The notes beneath the pieces were generated by a model, which had not been told where the DNA came from, did no database searches, and saw only the letters and a program-made list of their open reading frames with translations. A stretch of 31,389 nt of DNA. Origin: an uncultured Spirochaetales bacterium (GTDB lineage: Bacteria > Spirochaetota > Spirochaetia > Treponematales > Treponemataceae). The translations under genes and the position numbers were made by a program. Location: positions 1 through 31,389 of the forward strand of contig CAMGSV010000003.1 in NCBI GenBank assembly GCA_946061495.1. Reading direction: 5' to 3'. This document shows, piece after piece, positions 1-7,097 of this stretch. The number at the start of each line of letters is the position of its first letter. The first letter of the stretch is position 1.

Positions 1-2043
1 GTTGGTTGCTCCATTGTTGTTAGTGGTATTGCTGTGGCTTTTGTTTGCCTGATGTTTTTTGATCGGGAGATAATGGAAGACACTATATCCCAGCTCGATT
101 ATACGGCACATGGTGTGAAGTACATACTGGAAGACTGGAAGGTGTCTCTGGAGGGGGATGCACAGAGGCTTTCCGAACAAGAGGAGCTTCGTGACCTCTT
201 CGCTGGAGAAGAGCGGGCCGATCTGAAGGTGTATTGCCAGAGAATTTCCGAGGAGCTGGGGCTTGACCTTATGGTGATTCTCGACAACCTAGGAAGGGTG
301 GTTGAAGGAGGAGACAGCGGCTTGGCTGCAGGCAGCAACCTGTCTTCTCTGATGACAGTGCGGGAGGCCTTGCAGAAGAAAATCAATTACACGGTGGAGA
401 ATATGGAGTCCGTTGGCTACTACATCTTGTCTGCGGCGCCGTTGTACCAGCAGCAGGGCGATGGTGTTGTTGAGGGCGTAGTGCTGGTGGGGTTTAGCCT
501 GAGTGAATTTCCCTTTCTGATTCAGGACAGCTACAATGTGGAATGCACGGTTTTTAGCGGGGATGTTCGATCGGAAACTACCATTCTGGGGCAGGACGGC
601 CAGAGCATCAAGGGGACAAGCCTGGACAACCAGGGCATTTTGAATACAGTTTTGAATCTGGGCCAGGTGTACAAGGGGGAGAACAGAATTCAGGGAGAGG
701 ACTATTACTCCAGCTGTTTTCCCATCACCTGCAAAAATGGTGTGATTACCGGCATGATGTTCATTGCAAAGAGTATTGAGAAAATCAATGCTGTCAGAAA
801 CAATACGCTGAAAGTCGTCGTGCCACTGGTGGTGGTGATTGCTGCCATCTTCCTGATTTTCTGCTGGTTCTTTATGAAGGGGATTGTGAAAAGGATCGGC
901 AATGTAGTGGCAGTCCTCAAGGATATGGCCACTGGGGAGGCTGACCTCACCAAGCGGGTTACACTGCTGCATGTGGATGAGATTGGAGCCCTAGCCATCA
1001 ATTTCAATGATTTTTGCTCCAAGCTGCAGCATATTGTGACGGAGATAAAGCAGTCCAAGAAGGAACTGGAAAATACGGGGAGCACGTTGACGGTGAGTAC
1101 AGAAAATACGACAGCTGTCATCACCCAAATCATTGGCAGTATAGATGGTATTCATCAGCAGCTTTCACATCAAAATACAACTGTGGAAAGTACCGCCAGC
1201 ACCCTTGAAGCTATGTCGAAGGATATTGTCTCCCTGAACACCATGATAGAGGAACAATCTGCTGGAATAGCGGAGGCATCGTCGGCAGTGGAACAGATGA
1301 TGGGGAATATTTCTTCTGTGAACCGATCGGTGGATAGCATGGCGGAGTCTTTTGGAACCCTCTCCCAGAATGCTACGGTGGGATTCAAAAAACAGCAGGA
1401 TGTAAACGAGCGGATTCTCCTGATAGAGCAACAGTCTCAAATGCTGCGGGAAGCGAACATGGCGATTTCCAGCATTGCCTCCCAGACGAACCTGCTGGCC
1501 ATGAATGCTGCCATTGAGGCCGCCCACGCTGGGGATGCAGGACGAGGATTTTCTGTGGTTGCAGATGAAATCAGAAAGTTGTCCGAGACTTCTGCGGTGC
1601 AGTCAAAGACCATCAGTAGCCAGCTGAAAAATATTCAGGGATCCATTACGGAGGTGGTGCAGGCTTCCACTGCGGCGAGTTCGGCCTTTACAGTGATGGC
1701 AGATAGAATTCAGGAAACGGACGGCCTTGTGGCGCAAATCAAGCAGGCGATGGAGGAGCAGGATATTGGTTCCAGGCAGATTAGAGAAGCCTTGAGAAAT
1801 ATGAATGACAGTGCAGTGGCCGTGCAGGGGGCATCCCAGCACATGGCATCCCAGAACAAGGCCATTGTGCAAGAAATCACATCCCTGCAGCATTCATCCC
1901 AGATGATGAGCCAAGGTATGAATGACATGGCCACTGGTGCCCACAAAATTCGCGAGACAGGCGTGGACTTACGGAACATTTCCCGGGATATGAAGGACTC
2001 CATCAAAAAGATTGGCGGTCAGATTGACTTGTTTACGGTGTAA
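1..2043 (+). CDS. Methyl-accepting chemotaxis protein, 5' end outside window
   Basis: Transmembrane chemoreceptor that would pass a periplasmic signal to CheA/CheW. The reading frame is open to base 1, so the N terminus is missing; the first GTG/ATG codons (34, 52) lie inside the first membrane segment. In window residues: hydrophobic segment 1-20, a Cache-like extracellular sensor about 21-270, second membrane segment about 272-294, HAMP about 295-350, then a long coiled-coil signalling domain. The diagnostic hairpin tip (IASQTNLLAMNAAIEAAHAG) is at about 492-511, followed by GRGFSVVADEIRKL. It ends at TAA 2041-2043. No CheW-binding pentapeptide or methyltransferase tether is obvious at the C terminus. 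The ligand cannot be predicted. Confidence 0.95.
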   Translation, partial: VGCSIVVSGIAVAFVCLMFFDREIMEDTISQLDYTAHGVKYILEDWKVSLEGDAQRLSEQEELRDLFAGEERADLKVYCQRISEELGLDLMVILDNLGRVVEGGDSGLAAGSNLSSLMTVREALQKKINYTVENMESVGYYILSAAPLYQQQGDGVVEGVVLVGFSLSEFPFLIQDSYNVECTVFSGDVRSETTILGQDGQSIKGTSLDNQGILNTVLNLGQVYKGENRIQGEDYYSSCFPITCKNGVITGMMFIAKSIEKINAVRNNTLKVVVPLVVVIAAIFLIFCWFFMKGIVKRIGNVVAVLKDMATGEADLTKRVTLLHVDEIGALAINFNDFCSKLQHIVTEIKQSKKELENTGSTLTVSTENTTAVITQIIGSIDGIHQQLSHQNTTVESTASTLEAMSKDIVSLNTMIEEQSAGIAEASSAVEQMMGNISSVNRSVDSMAESFGTLSQNATVGFKKQQDVNERILLIEQQSQMLREANMAISSIASQTNLLAMNAAIEAAHAGDAGRGFSVVADEIRKLSETSAVQSKTISSQLKNIQGSITEVVQASTAASSAFTVMADRIQETDGLVAQIKQAMEEQDIGSRQIREALRNMNDSAVAVQGASQHMASQNKAIVQEITSLQHSSQMMSQGMNDMATGAHKIRETGVDLRNISRDMKDSIKKIGGQIDLFTV

Positions 2044-2195
2044 CGAGGCTACCGGCTCTTTTTCTGAGCCTCAAAAAAATGGCACGCCGCACCAGGGGCA
2101 GCACTCTAAAAAACAGCCCGATGTGCATCGGTCTGTTGCATCATTAGTCATATTTTATGCAATTTATTCATTTATTTTATGGGGAAGAAAGGAAA

Positions 2196-2330
2196 ATGAA
2201 TTATTTCATTTGTGGATTTCTGCTAATTTTTCTGTTCAACACTATTATATTGATGGTGCAAAAGCGATTTTTCCCACATCACTGCCACAACAAAAAGCTT
2301 GGTTTTCATGGAAAACCTCCTTTAAGATAG
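2196..2330 (+). CDS. Possible 44-residue membrane peptide
   Basis: Short reading frame with ATG 2196 and TAG 2328, preceded by a purine-rich AAGAAAGGAAA ribosome-binding-like stretch. The product starts MNYFICGFLLIFLFNTIILM, one hydrophobic helix, and ends in a basic, His/Lys/Arg-rich tail. That layout resembles small membrane proteins, including type I toxin peptides, but no family is recognised. A hairpin lies upstream (about 2115-2139; CCGATG pairs with CATCGG) and a ten-base C run begins 19 bases after the stop. It stands alone in a gene-poor stretch. It may be a chance frame in AT-rich DNA. Confidence 0.3.
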   Translation: MNYFICGFLLIFLFNTIILMVQKRFFPHHCHNKKLGFHGKPPLR

Positions 2331-2348
2331 AATTAAAATTGATTATAT

Positions 2349-2358
2349 CCCCCCCCCC
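2349..2358. repeat. Homopolymeric C10 tract
   Basis: Ten consecutive C residues in otherwise AT-rich intergenic DNA between the chemoreceptor and yoeB. Tracts of this kind slip during replication and can phase-vary promoter spacing or reading frames. No promoter pair or gene is clearly split by it here, so a function is not shown. The rest of 2044-2489 holds the possible membrane peptide, a hairpin near 2115-2139 and a hairpin (AGAAAGC/GCTTTCT) at 2459-2491 overlapping the yoeB stop. Confidence 0.6.
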
Positions 2359-2489
2359 TATGTCTGTTTGTCAAGGGGTTTTTGCGAAAAAATTGCAGGA
2401 AATGATTTTTAGAAGGGGATTTGATTTTCGTGGGCTTATGTCAGATTGACGGAAGGGCAGAAAGCGTGCCTCATTGAACAGACGGCTTT

Positions 2490-2744
2490 CTAATAATGGT
2501 ACTTGCAGGAGTCGATGAGGATGGAATTTTCAGCAACCTTGTAGACGAGACGGTGTTCACCGTTTATTCTGCGTGACCAATAGCCAGACAATTCGTGTTT
2601 CAGTGGTTCCGGCTTGCCGATTCCAGAGAAGGGAGAGCGGAGGATGTCTTTTATCAGTTCATTGATTTTTCGGAAGAGCTTCCTGTCCTCTGTTGCCCAG
2701 GTGTGGTCGTCAACGAAGGACTCTTCGGAAAATATGATGTTCAC
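2490..2744 (-). CDS. yoeB: YoeB-family mRNA interferase toxin, no antitoxin gene alongside
   Basis: 84-residue toxin aligning end to end with E. coli YoeB, with identical spacing of the catalytic residues: E46 (in KPEPLKH), R65 (EHRLVY) and H83 (final YHY). YoeB cuts mRNA in the ribosomal A site. The start is GTG 2744, which gives exactly the family length; a GGAG lies 8 bases upstream. The frame stays open further upstream, but that sequence has no YoeB character. YoeB normally follows yefM; here only 150 bases separate it from aat and no YefM-like protein is visible in any frame. A TTGACA-17-TATGGT promoter at 2827-2855 could drive it alone. The toxin looks intact, so control must come from elsewhere or be indirect. 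Confidence 0.9.
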   Translation of the reverse strand: MNIIFSEESFVDDHTWATEDRKLFRKINELIKDILRSPFSGIGKPEPLKHELSGYWSRRINGEHRLVYKVAENSILIDSCKYHY

Positions 2745-2826
2745 AGGTCTGACTCCGAGAGGATGTGGGGCTTCTGTCCATTCTCCAGACTTGGGTGGCC
2801 ATCCGCTACCGGTATCCTTGCCCTCC

Positions 2827-2855
2827 ACCATACTGCGGGGTTTCCCGTCTGTCAA
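2827..2855 (-). promoter_or_regulatory. Predicted promoter of the orphan yoeB
   Basis: On the minus strand TTGACA (2850-2855), a 17-base spacer and TATGGT (2827-2832). The start point would be near 2820, giving a leader of about 76 bases to the GTG. The leader also holds a GGAGA followed by a 21-codon frame that overlaps the toxin start. Confidence 0.5.
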
Positions 2856-2894
2856 TTCTATTCAGTGGTTTTCACTGTATGAGAACAGAGGAAC

Positions 2895-3617
2895 TTAGGT
2901 CTGGGGGGATGTGGCAAGCCGTTGGAATTCCTCCTGCAGGTTTCCCGTCAGCTCTTGTGGCAGGAAGTCTCTTTCCAGTCGGAGGAAGCTGCTGCGGCTG
3001 ATGTTCCGAGCACCAAAGCGGGCCAGATTGGAGGTGTAGACTTGGGAATCTATCAACTGGCCGCCACAGCTGCGGAATGCCTCCGCAAAAAGTACGAAGG
3101 CTGACTTTGAGGTATCCGACTCACGGGAGAACATGGACTCACCGAAGAACACTTGTCCTATCAGTACGCCGTAGAGTCCTCCCACCAGTTGGTCCTGCCG
3201 CCACACCTCCACGGAATGGGCCACACCGCAGTGGAAAAGCTGGCAGTAGGCTTCAATCATGGTGGGACCAATCCAGGTGCCTTCCTGGTCCACTCGGTTG
3301 ACATTGGCACAGGCGTCAATCACCCGGGGAAAGGCCCGGTCCATGGTGTAGTGGTAGGGGGTGTGGCGGAGAAAACGTCTGAGTCGCTGTGGTATATGGA
3401 GCTCCTGGGGAAAAAGCACGAATCGTGGATCCGGTGACCACCACACCACTGGTTCACCTTCAGTCTCGTTGTACCAAGGGAAGATGCCTTGCAGATAGGC
3501 GGAATAGAGCAGGTTGAGGTTCAGATTGTCTGTCACTGCCACAACACCTTTCTGGGCCTCTTCGGGGGAGGGAAAGATAATTGGCTGGAAATGGGACTGG
3601 TGGTAGGCGTGTTCCAT
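2895..3617 (-). CDS. aat: Leucyl/phenylalanyl-tRNA--protein transferase
   Basis: Transfers Leu or Phe from tRNA to proteins with N-terminal Lys/Arg, marking them for the N-degron pathway in the cytoplasm. The 240-residue product carries the family blocks GIFPWYNE, WWSPDPRFVLFP, GTWIGPTMIEAY, HSVEVWRQDQLVGGLYG and FFGESMFSR, close to the usual length. The usual GLLALGGDL segment near the N terminus is replaced by GVVAVTDNLNLNLL. ATG 3617 is chosen because it gives the family-length N terminus before FPSP and sits 7 bases after the -10 of a strong promoter (3625-3653). A longer frame through ATG 3647 would overlap that promoter. No ribosome-binding site precedes 3617, so the mRNA may be leaderless. 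Confidence 0.95.
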   Translation of the reverse strand: MEHAYHQSHFQPIIFPSPEEAQKGVVAVTDNLNLNLLYSAYLQGIFPWYNETEGEPVVWWSPDPRFVLFPQELHIPQRLRRFLRHTPYHYTMDRAFPRVIDACANVNRVDQEGTWIGPTMIEAYCQLFHCGVAHSVEVWRQDQLVGGLYGVLIGQVFFGESMFSRESDTSKSAFVLFAEAFRSCGGQLIDSQVYTSNLARFGARNISRSSFLRLERDFLPQELTGNLQEEFQRLATSPQT

Positions 3618-3624
3618 AGGCCGA

Positions 3625-3653
3625 ATGATACTGCTTCGGAATATCATATGCAA
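3625..3653 (-). promoter_or_regulatory. Predicted aat promoter, leaderless geometry
   Basis: Minus strand TTGCAT (3648-3653), a 17-base spacer, TATCAT (3625-3630), then 7 bases to ATG 3617. The expected transcription start falls at or next to the first base of the start codon, and no Shine-Dalgarno sequence is present. Confidence 0.65.
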
Positions 3654-3676
3654 GATGATTTTGAAAATGTCAGGGC

Positions 3677-3720
3677 AAAAAAAATGCCGTCCCTCAAAAT
3701 CAACTCTCCTGAGGGACGGC
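3677..3720 (-). terminator. Intrinsic terminator of the 3743-4141 gene
   Basis: Perfect 10-bp stem GCCGTCCCTC/GAGGGACGGC (3686-3695 with 3711-3720) followed on the minus strand by a run of eight T. It separates the unknown small gene from aat, which has its own promoter. Confidence 0.93.
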
Positions 3721-3742
3721 CATGGGGAAAAATGGAGGCTAA

Positions 3743-4141
3743 TTAAATATGGATATCATTCTGCATCCAGTCCAATACCTCTGGAACGGTGGCGAAGTGC
3801 CCCTCCATAACGCCAGTATGTGACATCTGGGTATTTTTCTGTGCCTGAATTTTCAGCATTATCGATGAGCCTTCTGCAAAACCGAAGGCCTTGCAGCCTG
3901 CCTCAACAAAGGCCTTTGTCATTTCAACCAGCTGGCCGCCTTCGTTTGGTCCTACCGGTCCCATTTCGGTGCAGTCTGCAATGTATGCCCATCCAGTGGC
4001 CTTCCAGCCAGCAGCGTGGCGCAAAACAGTGGTCATGAGCCACTTCAAGTCATCAACATTTGTCTGTCCCTTTCCAGATGAAAGAATGATTTTTCGTCCT
4101 GCAACAACCTCAACGGTCTGGGTACCATGGGTTTCCTTCAT
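3743..4141 (-). CDS. Uncharacterised 132-residue cytosolic protein
   Basis: Start ATG 4141 has AAGGAG 7 bases upstream. No signal peptide or membrane segment. The alternating beta/alpha pattern (VEVVAGRKIILSS at 8-20, GWAYIADCTEMG, FVEAGCKAFGFAEG) recalls small STAS/SpoIIAA-like domains, but I cannot assign it with certainty. Conserved-looking features are the CTEMGPVGPNEGGQ loop and a C-terminal VPEVLDWMQ helix. It is a single-gene transcript: strong promoter at 4236-4264, leader of about 88 bases, terminator at 3677-3720. The role is unknown; a regulator or a binding protein is conceivable. Confidence 0.85.
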   Translation of the reverse strand: MKETHGTQTVEVVAGRKIILSSGKGQTNVDDLKWLMTTVLRHAAGWKATGWAYIADCTEMGPVGPNEGGQLVEMTKAFVEAGCKAFGFAEGSSIMLKIQAQKNTQMSHTGVMEGHFATVPEVLDWMQNDIHI

Positions 4142-4235
4142 ATCGTAACTCCTTAACTTCAAGTTGCAAGTCAAGGCTCATTAACCACAAAGGTTGTCTT
4201 TCTGTTGCGTTAATGGTCTTCGGCTGCTTTCTTCC

Positions 4236-4264
4236 ATTTTAAACCCATACCTCTCATCTGTCAA
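4236..4264 (-). promoter_or_regulatory. Predicted promoter of the 132-residue protein gene
   Basis: Minus strand TTGACA (4259-4264), 17-base spacer, TAAAAT (4236-4241), near consensus. The leader contains an inverted repeat CATTAAC/GTTAATG (4179-4185 with 4209-4215) that could fold in the RNA. The remainder of the 250-base divergent region to 4392 holds the MATE gene promoter and nothing else evident. Confidence 0.7.
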
Positions 4265-4339
4265 ATAAATTAATTCAAGATGAGATTTTTTGAATGACCT
4301 TGACTTTTCTTCCAGCATTTCATATGGTAAACTTTGTAT

Positions 4340-4369
4340 TTGCTTGCAAATATTGCGTTTTATTATAAA
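4340..4369 (+). promoter_or_regulatory. Predicted promoter of the MATE exporter gene
   Basis: TTGCTT (4340-4345), 18-base spacer, TATAAA (4364-4369). It implies a leader of only about 17 bases; an ACGGAG lies 12 bases before ATG 4393. Confidence 0.45.
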
Positions 4370-4392
4370 ATTCTACGGAGTGTAAGAAATCC

Positions 4393-5724
4393 ATGCAGAT
4401 CCAACTTTCAGACCACTTTACCTACCGGAAATTGTTTCGGTACGTGCTGCCCTCCATCCTCATGATGCTGTTCACCTCCACCTACAGCATTGTGGACGGG
4501 TTCTTTGTGTCCAACTTTGTGGGGAAGACCGCCTTTGCGGCAGTGAACCTCATCATGCCCCTGGTGCTGGGAGTGAGCTCCGTGGGCTTCATGCTGGGGA
4601 CGGGAGGCAGCGCCATCGTCTCCATGACATTGGGGCAGGGGAAGGGGGGGCTGGCCAACCGCTATTTCTCCATGGTGGTGTACGCCACCTTTGTGCTGGG
4701 CTGCATCTTTGCGGCGGTGGGCTTCGTGGCCTCCCCCGTCATTGCCCGCCGTCTGGGGGCCGCGGGGGAGCTGCTGGCATTCTGTGTGGCCTACGGACGG
4801 ATTCTCTTTGCCTTCATGCCCTTCTTCATGATGCAGACCATGTTCCAGAGCTTCTTTGTGGTGGCAGAAAAGCCCACCTACAACCTGAAGGTGACGGTGG
4901 CGGCGGGGCTCACTAACATTGTGCTGGACTATGTGTTCATCAAGACCCTGGGCTGGGGGATTCAGGGAGCGGCCTGGGCCACCGCCACCAGCTATCTGGT
5001 GGGCTCCGTGGTACCTCTGGTGTATTTCTTCCGCCAGCACAACTCCAGCCCCCTGCGGCTGGGAGCCACGGGGTGGTACGGCAGGGTTTTCCTCAAGACC
5101 TGCACCAACGGCTCTTCGGAGATGGTGAGCAACCTTTCCGCCTCGGTGGTGGGCTTCCTATACAACCTGCAGCTGATGAAGTATGCGGGGGAGGACGGGG
5201 TGGCCGCCTACGGGGTAATCATGTATGCGGGCTTCATCTTCATTGCCATCTTCATCGGCTACTCCATCGGCAGCAGCCCCATCGTCAGCTACCACTACGG
5301 TGCCGGCAACAAGGCTGAGCTGCACAACATGTTCCGGAAGGGTCTGACCTTGATGACGGTGGGAGGGCTGGTGCTGGTGGGGCTGGGGGAGCTGGCGGCC
5401 CGTCCAGTGGTGGCCCTGTTCACCAGCTACGACGTGGCCTTGATGGAGATGACGGTGTTTGCCGCCCGCATCTGCACCCTGTCCTTTGTCTTCGCCGCCG
5501 TGAACATCTGGGGCTCCGGCTTTTTCACCGCCCTGAACAACGGACTGGTCTCCGCCCTCATCTCGTTTTTGCGGACCCTGGTGTTCCAGGTGACAACGAT
5601 TCTGCTGCTGCCCCTGCTGTTCGGCCTGAACGGGGTCTGGTTTTCCATGGTGACGGCAGATTTTTTGGCGACGGTGGTGACGGTGGTCTTTCTGGTCCGT
5701 CTCCGCCGCCGCTACGGCTACTGA
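4393..5724 (+). CDS. MATE family multidrug/Na+ or H+ antiporter (MepA-like)
   Basis: 443-residue polytopic inner-membrane protein with about 12 hydrophobic helices in two MatE halves. The first half opens with LPSILMMLFTSTYSIVDGFF, with the typical NLIMPL and GTGGSAIVSMTLGQGK loop; the second opens near TNGSSEMVSNLSASVVGFLYN and has GSSPIVSYHYGAGN. Such proteins export cationic drugs or toxic metabolites using an ion gradient. Length is normal for the family. The gene is markedly more GC-rich than its flanks. It converges on the toxin-antitoxin pair with only 6 bases between the two stop codons and no visible terminator. Substrate unknown. Confidence 0.95.
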   Translation: MQIQLSDHFTYRKLFRYVLPSILMMLFTSTYSIVDGFFVSNFVGKTAFAAVNLIMPLVLGVSSVGFMLGTGGSAIVSMTLGQGKGGLANRYFSMVVYATFVLGCIFAAVGFVASPVIARRLGAAGELLAFCVAYGRILFAFMPFFMMQTMFQSFFVVAEKPTYNLKVTVAAGLTNIVLDYVFIKTLGWGIQGAAWATATSYLVGSVVPLVYFFRQHNSSPLRLGATGWYGRVFLKTCTNGSSEMVSNLSASVVGFLYNLQLMKYAGEDGVAAYGVIMYAGFIFIAIFIGYSIGSSPIVSYHYGAGNKAELHNMFRKGLTLMTVGGLVLVGLGELAARPVVALFTSYDVALMEMTVFAARICTLSFVFAAVNIWGSGFFTALNNGLVSALISFLRTLVFQVTTILLLPLLFGLNGVWFSMVTADFLATVVTVVFLVRLRRRYGY

Positions 5725-5730
5725 GGGCCG

Positions 5731-5988
5731 CTACTGGTGGTAATGGGTGCCGCAGTAGGCGATGAAGAGTGCGTCGTCCTGAATTGTATAGACGATGCGG
5801 TGTGATTCATCAATGCGGCGGTTCCAGTAGCCGGGAAACTCCCCCTTCAAAGGCTCCGGCTTGCCGATGCCGCTGTACCTGTTGCGGTCGATGTCCTTCA
5901 GGATTTCATTTGTCCGTTTTAGAAGGCGTTTGTCTGATTGGAGACGCAGGTAGTCCTCCCAGGCAATGTCCGACCAGTTCTTCTGCAT
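5731..5988 (-). CDS. YoeB/Txe-type mRNA interferase toxin
   Basis: 85-residue ribosome-dependent endoribonuclease toxin. It keeps the family core GIGKPEPLKGEFPGYWNRRI and the catalytic set E45 (KPEPL), R64 (SHRIVY) and H84 near the C terminus (THYHQ). It begins MQKNWSDIAWEDYLRLQSDK, as YoeB proteins do. Its ATG at 5988 overlaps the antitoxin TGA by one base (TGATG), so translation is probably coupled and the pair co-expressed from the promoter at 6259-6287. It is only moderately similar to the orphan YoeB at 2490-2744. The partner is a RelB/DinJ-type protein rather than the usual YefM, so it forms a mixed pair. Confidence 0.93.
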   Translation of the reverse strand: MQKNWSDIAWEDYLRLQSDKRLLKRTNEILKDIDRNRYSGIGKPEPLKGEFPGYWNRRIDESHRIVYTIQDDALFIAYCGTHYHQ

Positions 5989-6239
5989 CAGTCCACCTCA
6001 ATGAGCTCGTGGGGGACGACCTGCCCCTCTTCAATTTGTCTGACGGACTCCCGTAGCCGCGCCTGGTTCTCCTCGTTCCAGAAGGGGTCTCCCTCCACCT
6101 CGAAGGGGATGCGGTTCTGCCGCAGGGTGATCTTTACGAACATGTTCACCGCCGCCGACACCGTCAGTCCCACAGACTCGCAGAATCCCTCGAAGGCCAT
6201 CTTTGTATGGTCATCCATTCTTACACTGATGCTTGCCAT
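5988..6239 (-). CDS. RelB/DinJ-type antitoxin
   Basis: 83-residue antitoxin. The N-terminal MASISVRMDDHTKMAFEGFC with LTVSAAVNMFVK is the ribbon-helix-helix DNA-binding segment of RelB/DinJ proteins; the C-terminal half (FWNEENQARLRESVRQIEEG) is the usual helical toxin-wrapping arm. The start is ATG 6239, with AAGGAG 8 bases upstream; the frame extends upstream but without RelB character. It precedes the toxin with a one-base overlap. Autoregulation at its own promoter is expected from the family; no clear palindromic operator was identified. Confidence 0.93.
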   Translation of the reverse strand: MASISVRMDDHTKMAFEGFCESVGLTVSAAVNMFVKITLRQNRIPFEVEGDPFWNEENQARLRESVRQIEEGQVVPHELIEVD

Positions 6240-6258
6240 TGTATTACTCCTTATAACT

Positions 6259-6287
6259 AATGTAAAGCTATGCAATATTTTTGTCAA
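6259..6287 (-). promoter_or_regulatory. Predicted promoter of the toxin-antitoxin pair
   Basis: Minus strand TTGACA (6282-6287), 17-base spacer, TACATT (6259-6264); start point near 6252, a leader of about a dozen bases containing AAGGAG. Confidence 0.7.
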
Positions 6288-6324
6288 TAAAATACTTCGG
6301 GGTGATGGTTTGGAGTTCCAGTCA

Positions 6325-6354
6325 TTGCATTTGTCTGCCCCTTCCCGCTACAAT
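6325..6354 (+). promoter_or_regulatory. Predicted promoter of the GNAT gene
   Basis: TTGCAT (6325-6330), 18-base spacer, TACAAT (6349-6354). The start point would be near 6361, ten bases before ATG 6371. This argues against the in-frame ATG at 6353, which lies inside the -10. Confidence 0.5.
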
Positions 6355-6370
6355 GGCAGCGAGTGACAAC

Positions 6371-6985
6371 ATGAACGTAGAGCCTTTTGATTCAAACTAT
6401 ATCCAAGAACTGGTGAGCTGGGTGCGTCCCCTCTGGACCATGGTGGACTGGAAACGGTCAGTGTCTGCCGTGGACGGTGAGAAATCTCTGTCCACTGTAG
6501 ACTTGGACGTGGAGTTCATTGTGCGGCACAACATCTTCCATAATGAGTTTGCCCTGCAGCTGGTGGAGGGGGAGCGTGTTCTGGCGGTGGCCTTTGCCGC
6601 TAGGAAGAATGAGGAGAACGATGCCCTCCAGTGGCTTGCAGAAAGAGTGCAGGTTTTGACGGAGGAAGAGGTCGCTGGTATGCGTCAGGTGGTGGACTAT
6701 CTTGAGGATATGGACAGGCGAACCTGCCGCCACATGGGGGATGGGGACATCAGGCTCACCCTCTTTGCCAGCGGCTCTCCGGGGGGTGGCGGCCTGATTC
6801 TGGCGGAGCTGGAGGAGCGGCTGCGCCGCTGTGGCTTCACGTCCCTGTACCTGTGGACAGATAGTGACTGTACCCACCAGTGGTACCCCCGCCACGGCTT
6901 TGAGCTGGTGGAGGAGGCTCGCAACGAAGCCTTCTCCACTCCCCAGCGGGACTTCCTGACCTACATTTTCAGGAAGGAGCTGTAG
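6371..6985 (+). CDS. GNAT family N-acetyltransferase
   Basis: 204-residue protein. The C-terminal half has the GNAT acetyl-CoA fold: a beta strand (DIRLTLFAS), a GSPGGGG pyrophosphate loop in place of the usual R/Q-x-x-G-x-G/A, a helix (LILAELEERLRRCG), then LYLWTDSDCTHQWYPRHGFE, where the YPRHGFE stretch is the typical final GNAT motif. The N-terminal 90 residues match no recognised domain. In-frame upstream starts at 6305 and 6353 lie upstream of or inside the predicted promoter, so 6371 is preferred, although no Shine-Dalgarno sequence is clear. The substrate is unknown. It stands alone between the toxin-antitoxin pair and the barrel operon. Confidence 0.8.
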   Translation: MNVEPFDSNYIQELVSWVRPLWTMVDWKRSVSAVDGEKSLSTVDLDVEFIVRHNIFHNEFALQLVEGERVLAVAFAARKNEENDALQWLAERVQVLTEEEVAGMRQVVDYLEDMDRRTCRHMGDGDIRLTLFASGSPGGGGLILAELEERLRRCGFTSLYLWTDSDCTHQWYPRHGFELVEEARNEAFSTPQRDFLTYIFRKEL

Positions 6986-7085
6986 GGTATCATCCGATCA
7001 GCATCGATTTTCCGCCAATTTTCCAGTTGTCTCGTGAAATCCACCACTTGTCATGCAAATCGATCCCCATAGTCTTGCTTTCAGG

Positions 7086-7091
7086 TATAAT
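7086..7091 (+). promoter_or_regulatory. Consensus -10 box immediately before the barrel-protein gene
   Basis: Perfect TATAAT ending 6 bases before ATG 7098, without a recognisable -35 at 16-18 bases. The start point would coincide with the start codon. A GGAG 2 bases before the ATG is too close to act as a normal ribosome-binding site. Confidence 0.5.
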
Positions 7092-7097
7092 GGAGCC

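Noticed and set aside
289..972. 227-codon open frame antisense to the chemoreceptor
   Set aside because: Mirror of a strongly coding strand with no initiation signal; same judgement for the other long antisense frames, for example over MnmE, EtfA and the peroxidase.
2044..2080. GAGGCT/AGCCTC hairpin after the chemoreceptor as its terminator
   Set aside because: On the plus strand it is followed by A residues, not T; the loop is long. No clear terminator for the chemoreceptor gene was found.
2012..2449. 145-codon open frame after the chemoreceptor
   Set aside because: It overlaps the end of the chemoreceptor gene, has no ribosome-binding site and no protein-like composition (spans the C10 tract).
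3618..3653. Longer Aat starting at 3647 or 3653
   Set aside because: These codons overlap a strong promoter (TTGCAT-17-TATCAT) and add residues not found in the family.
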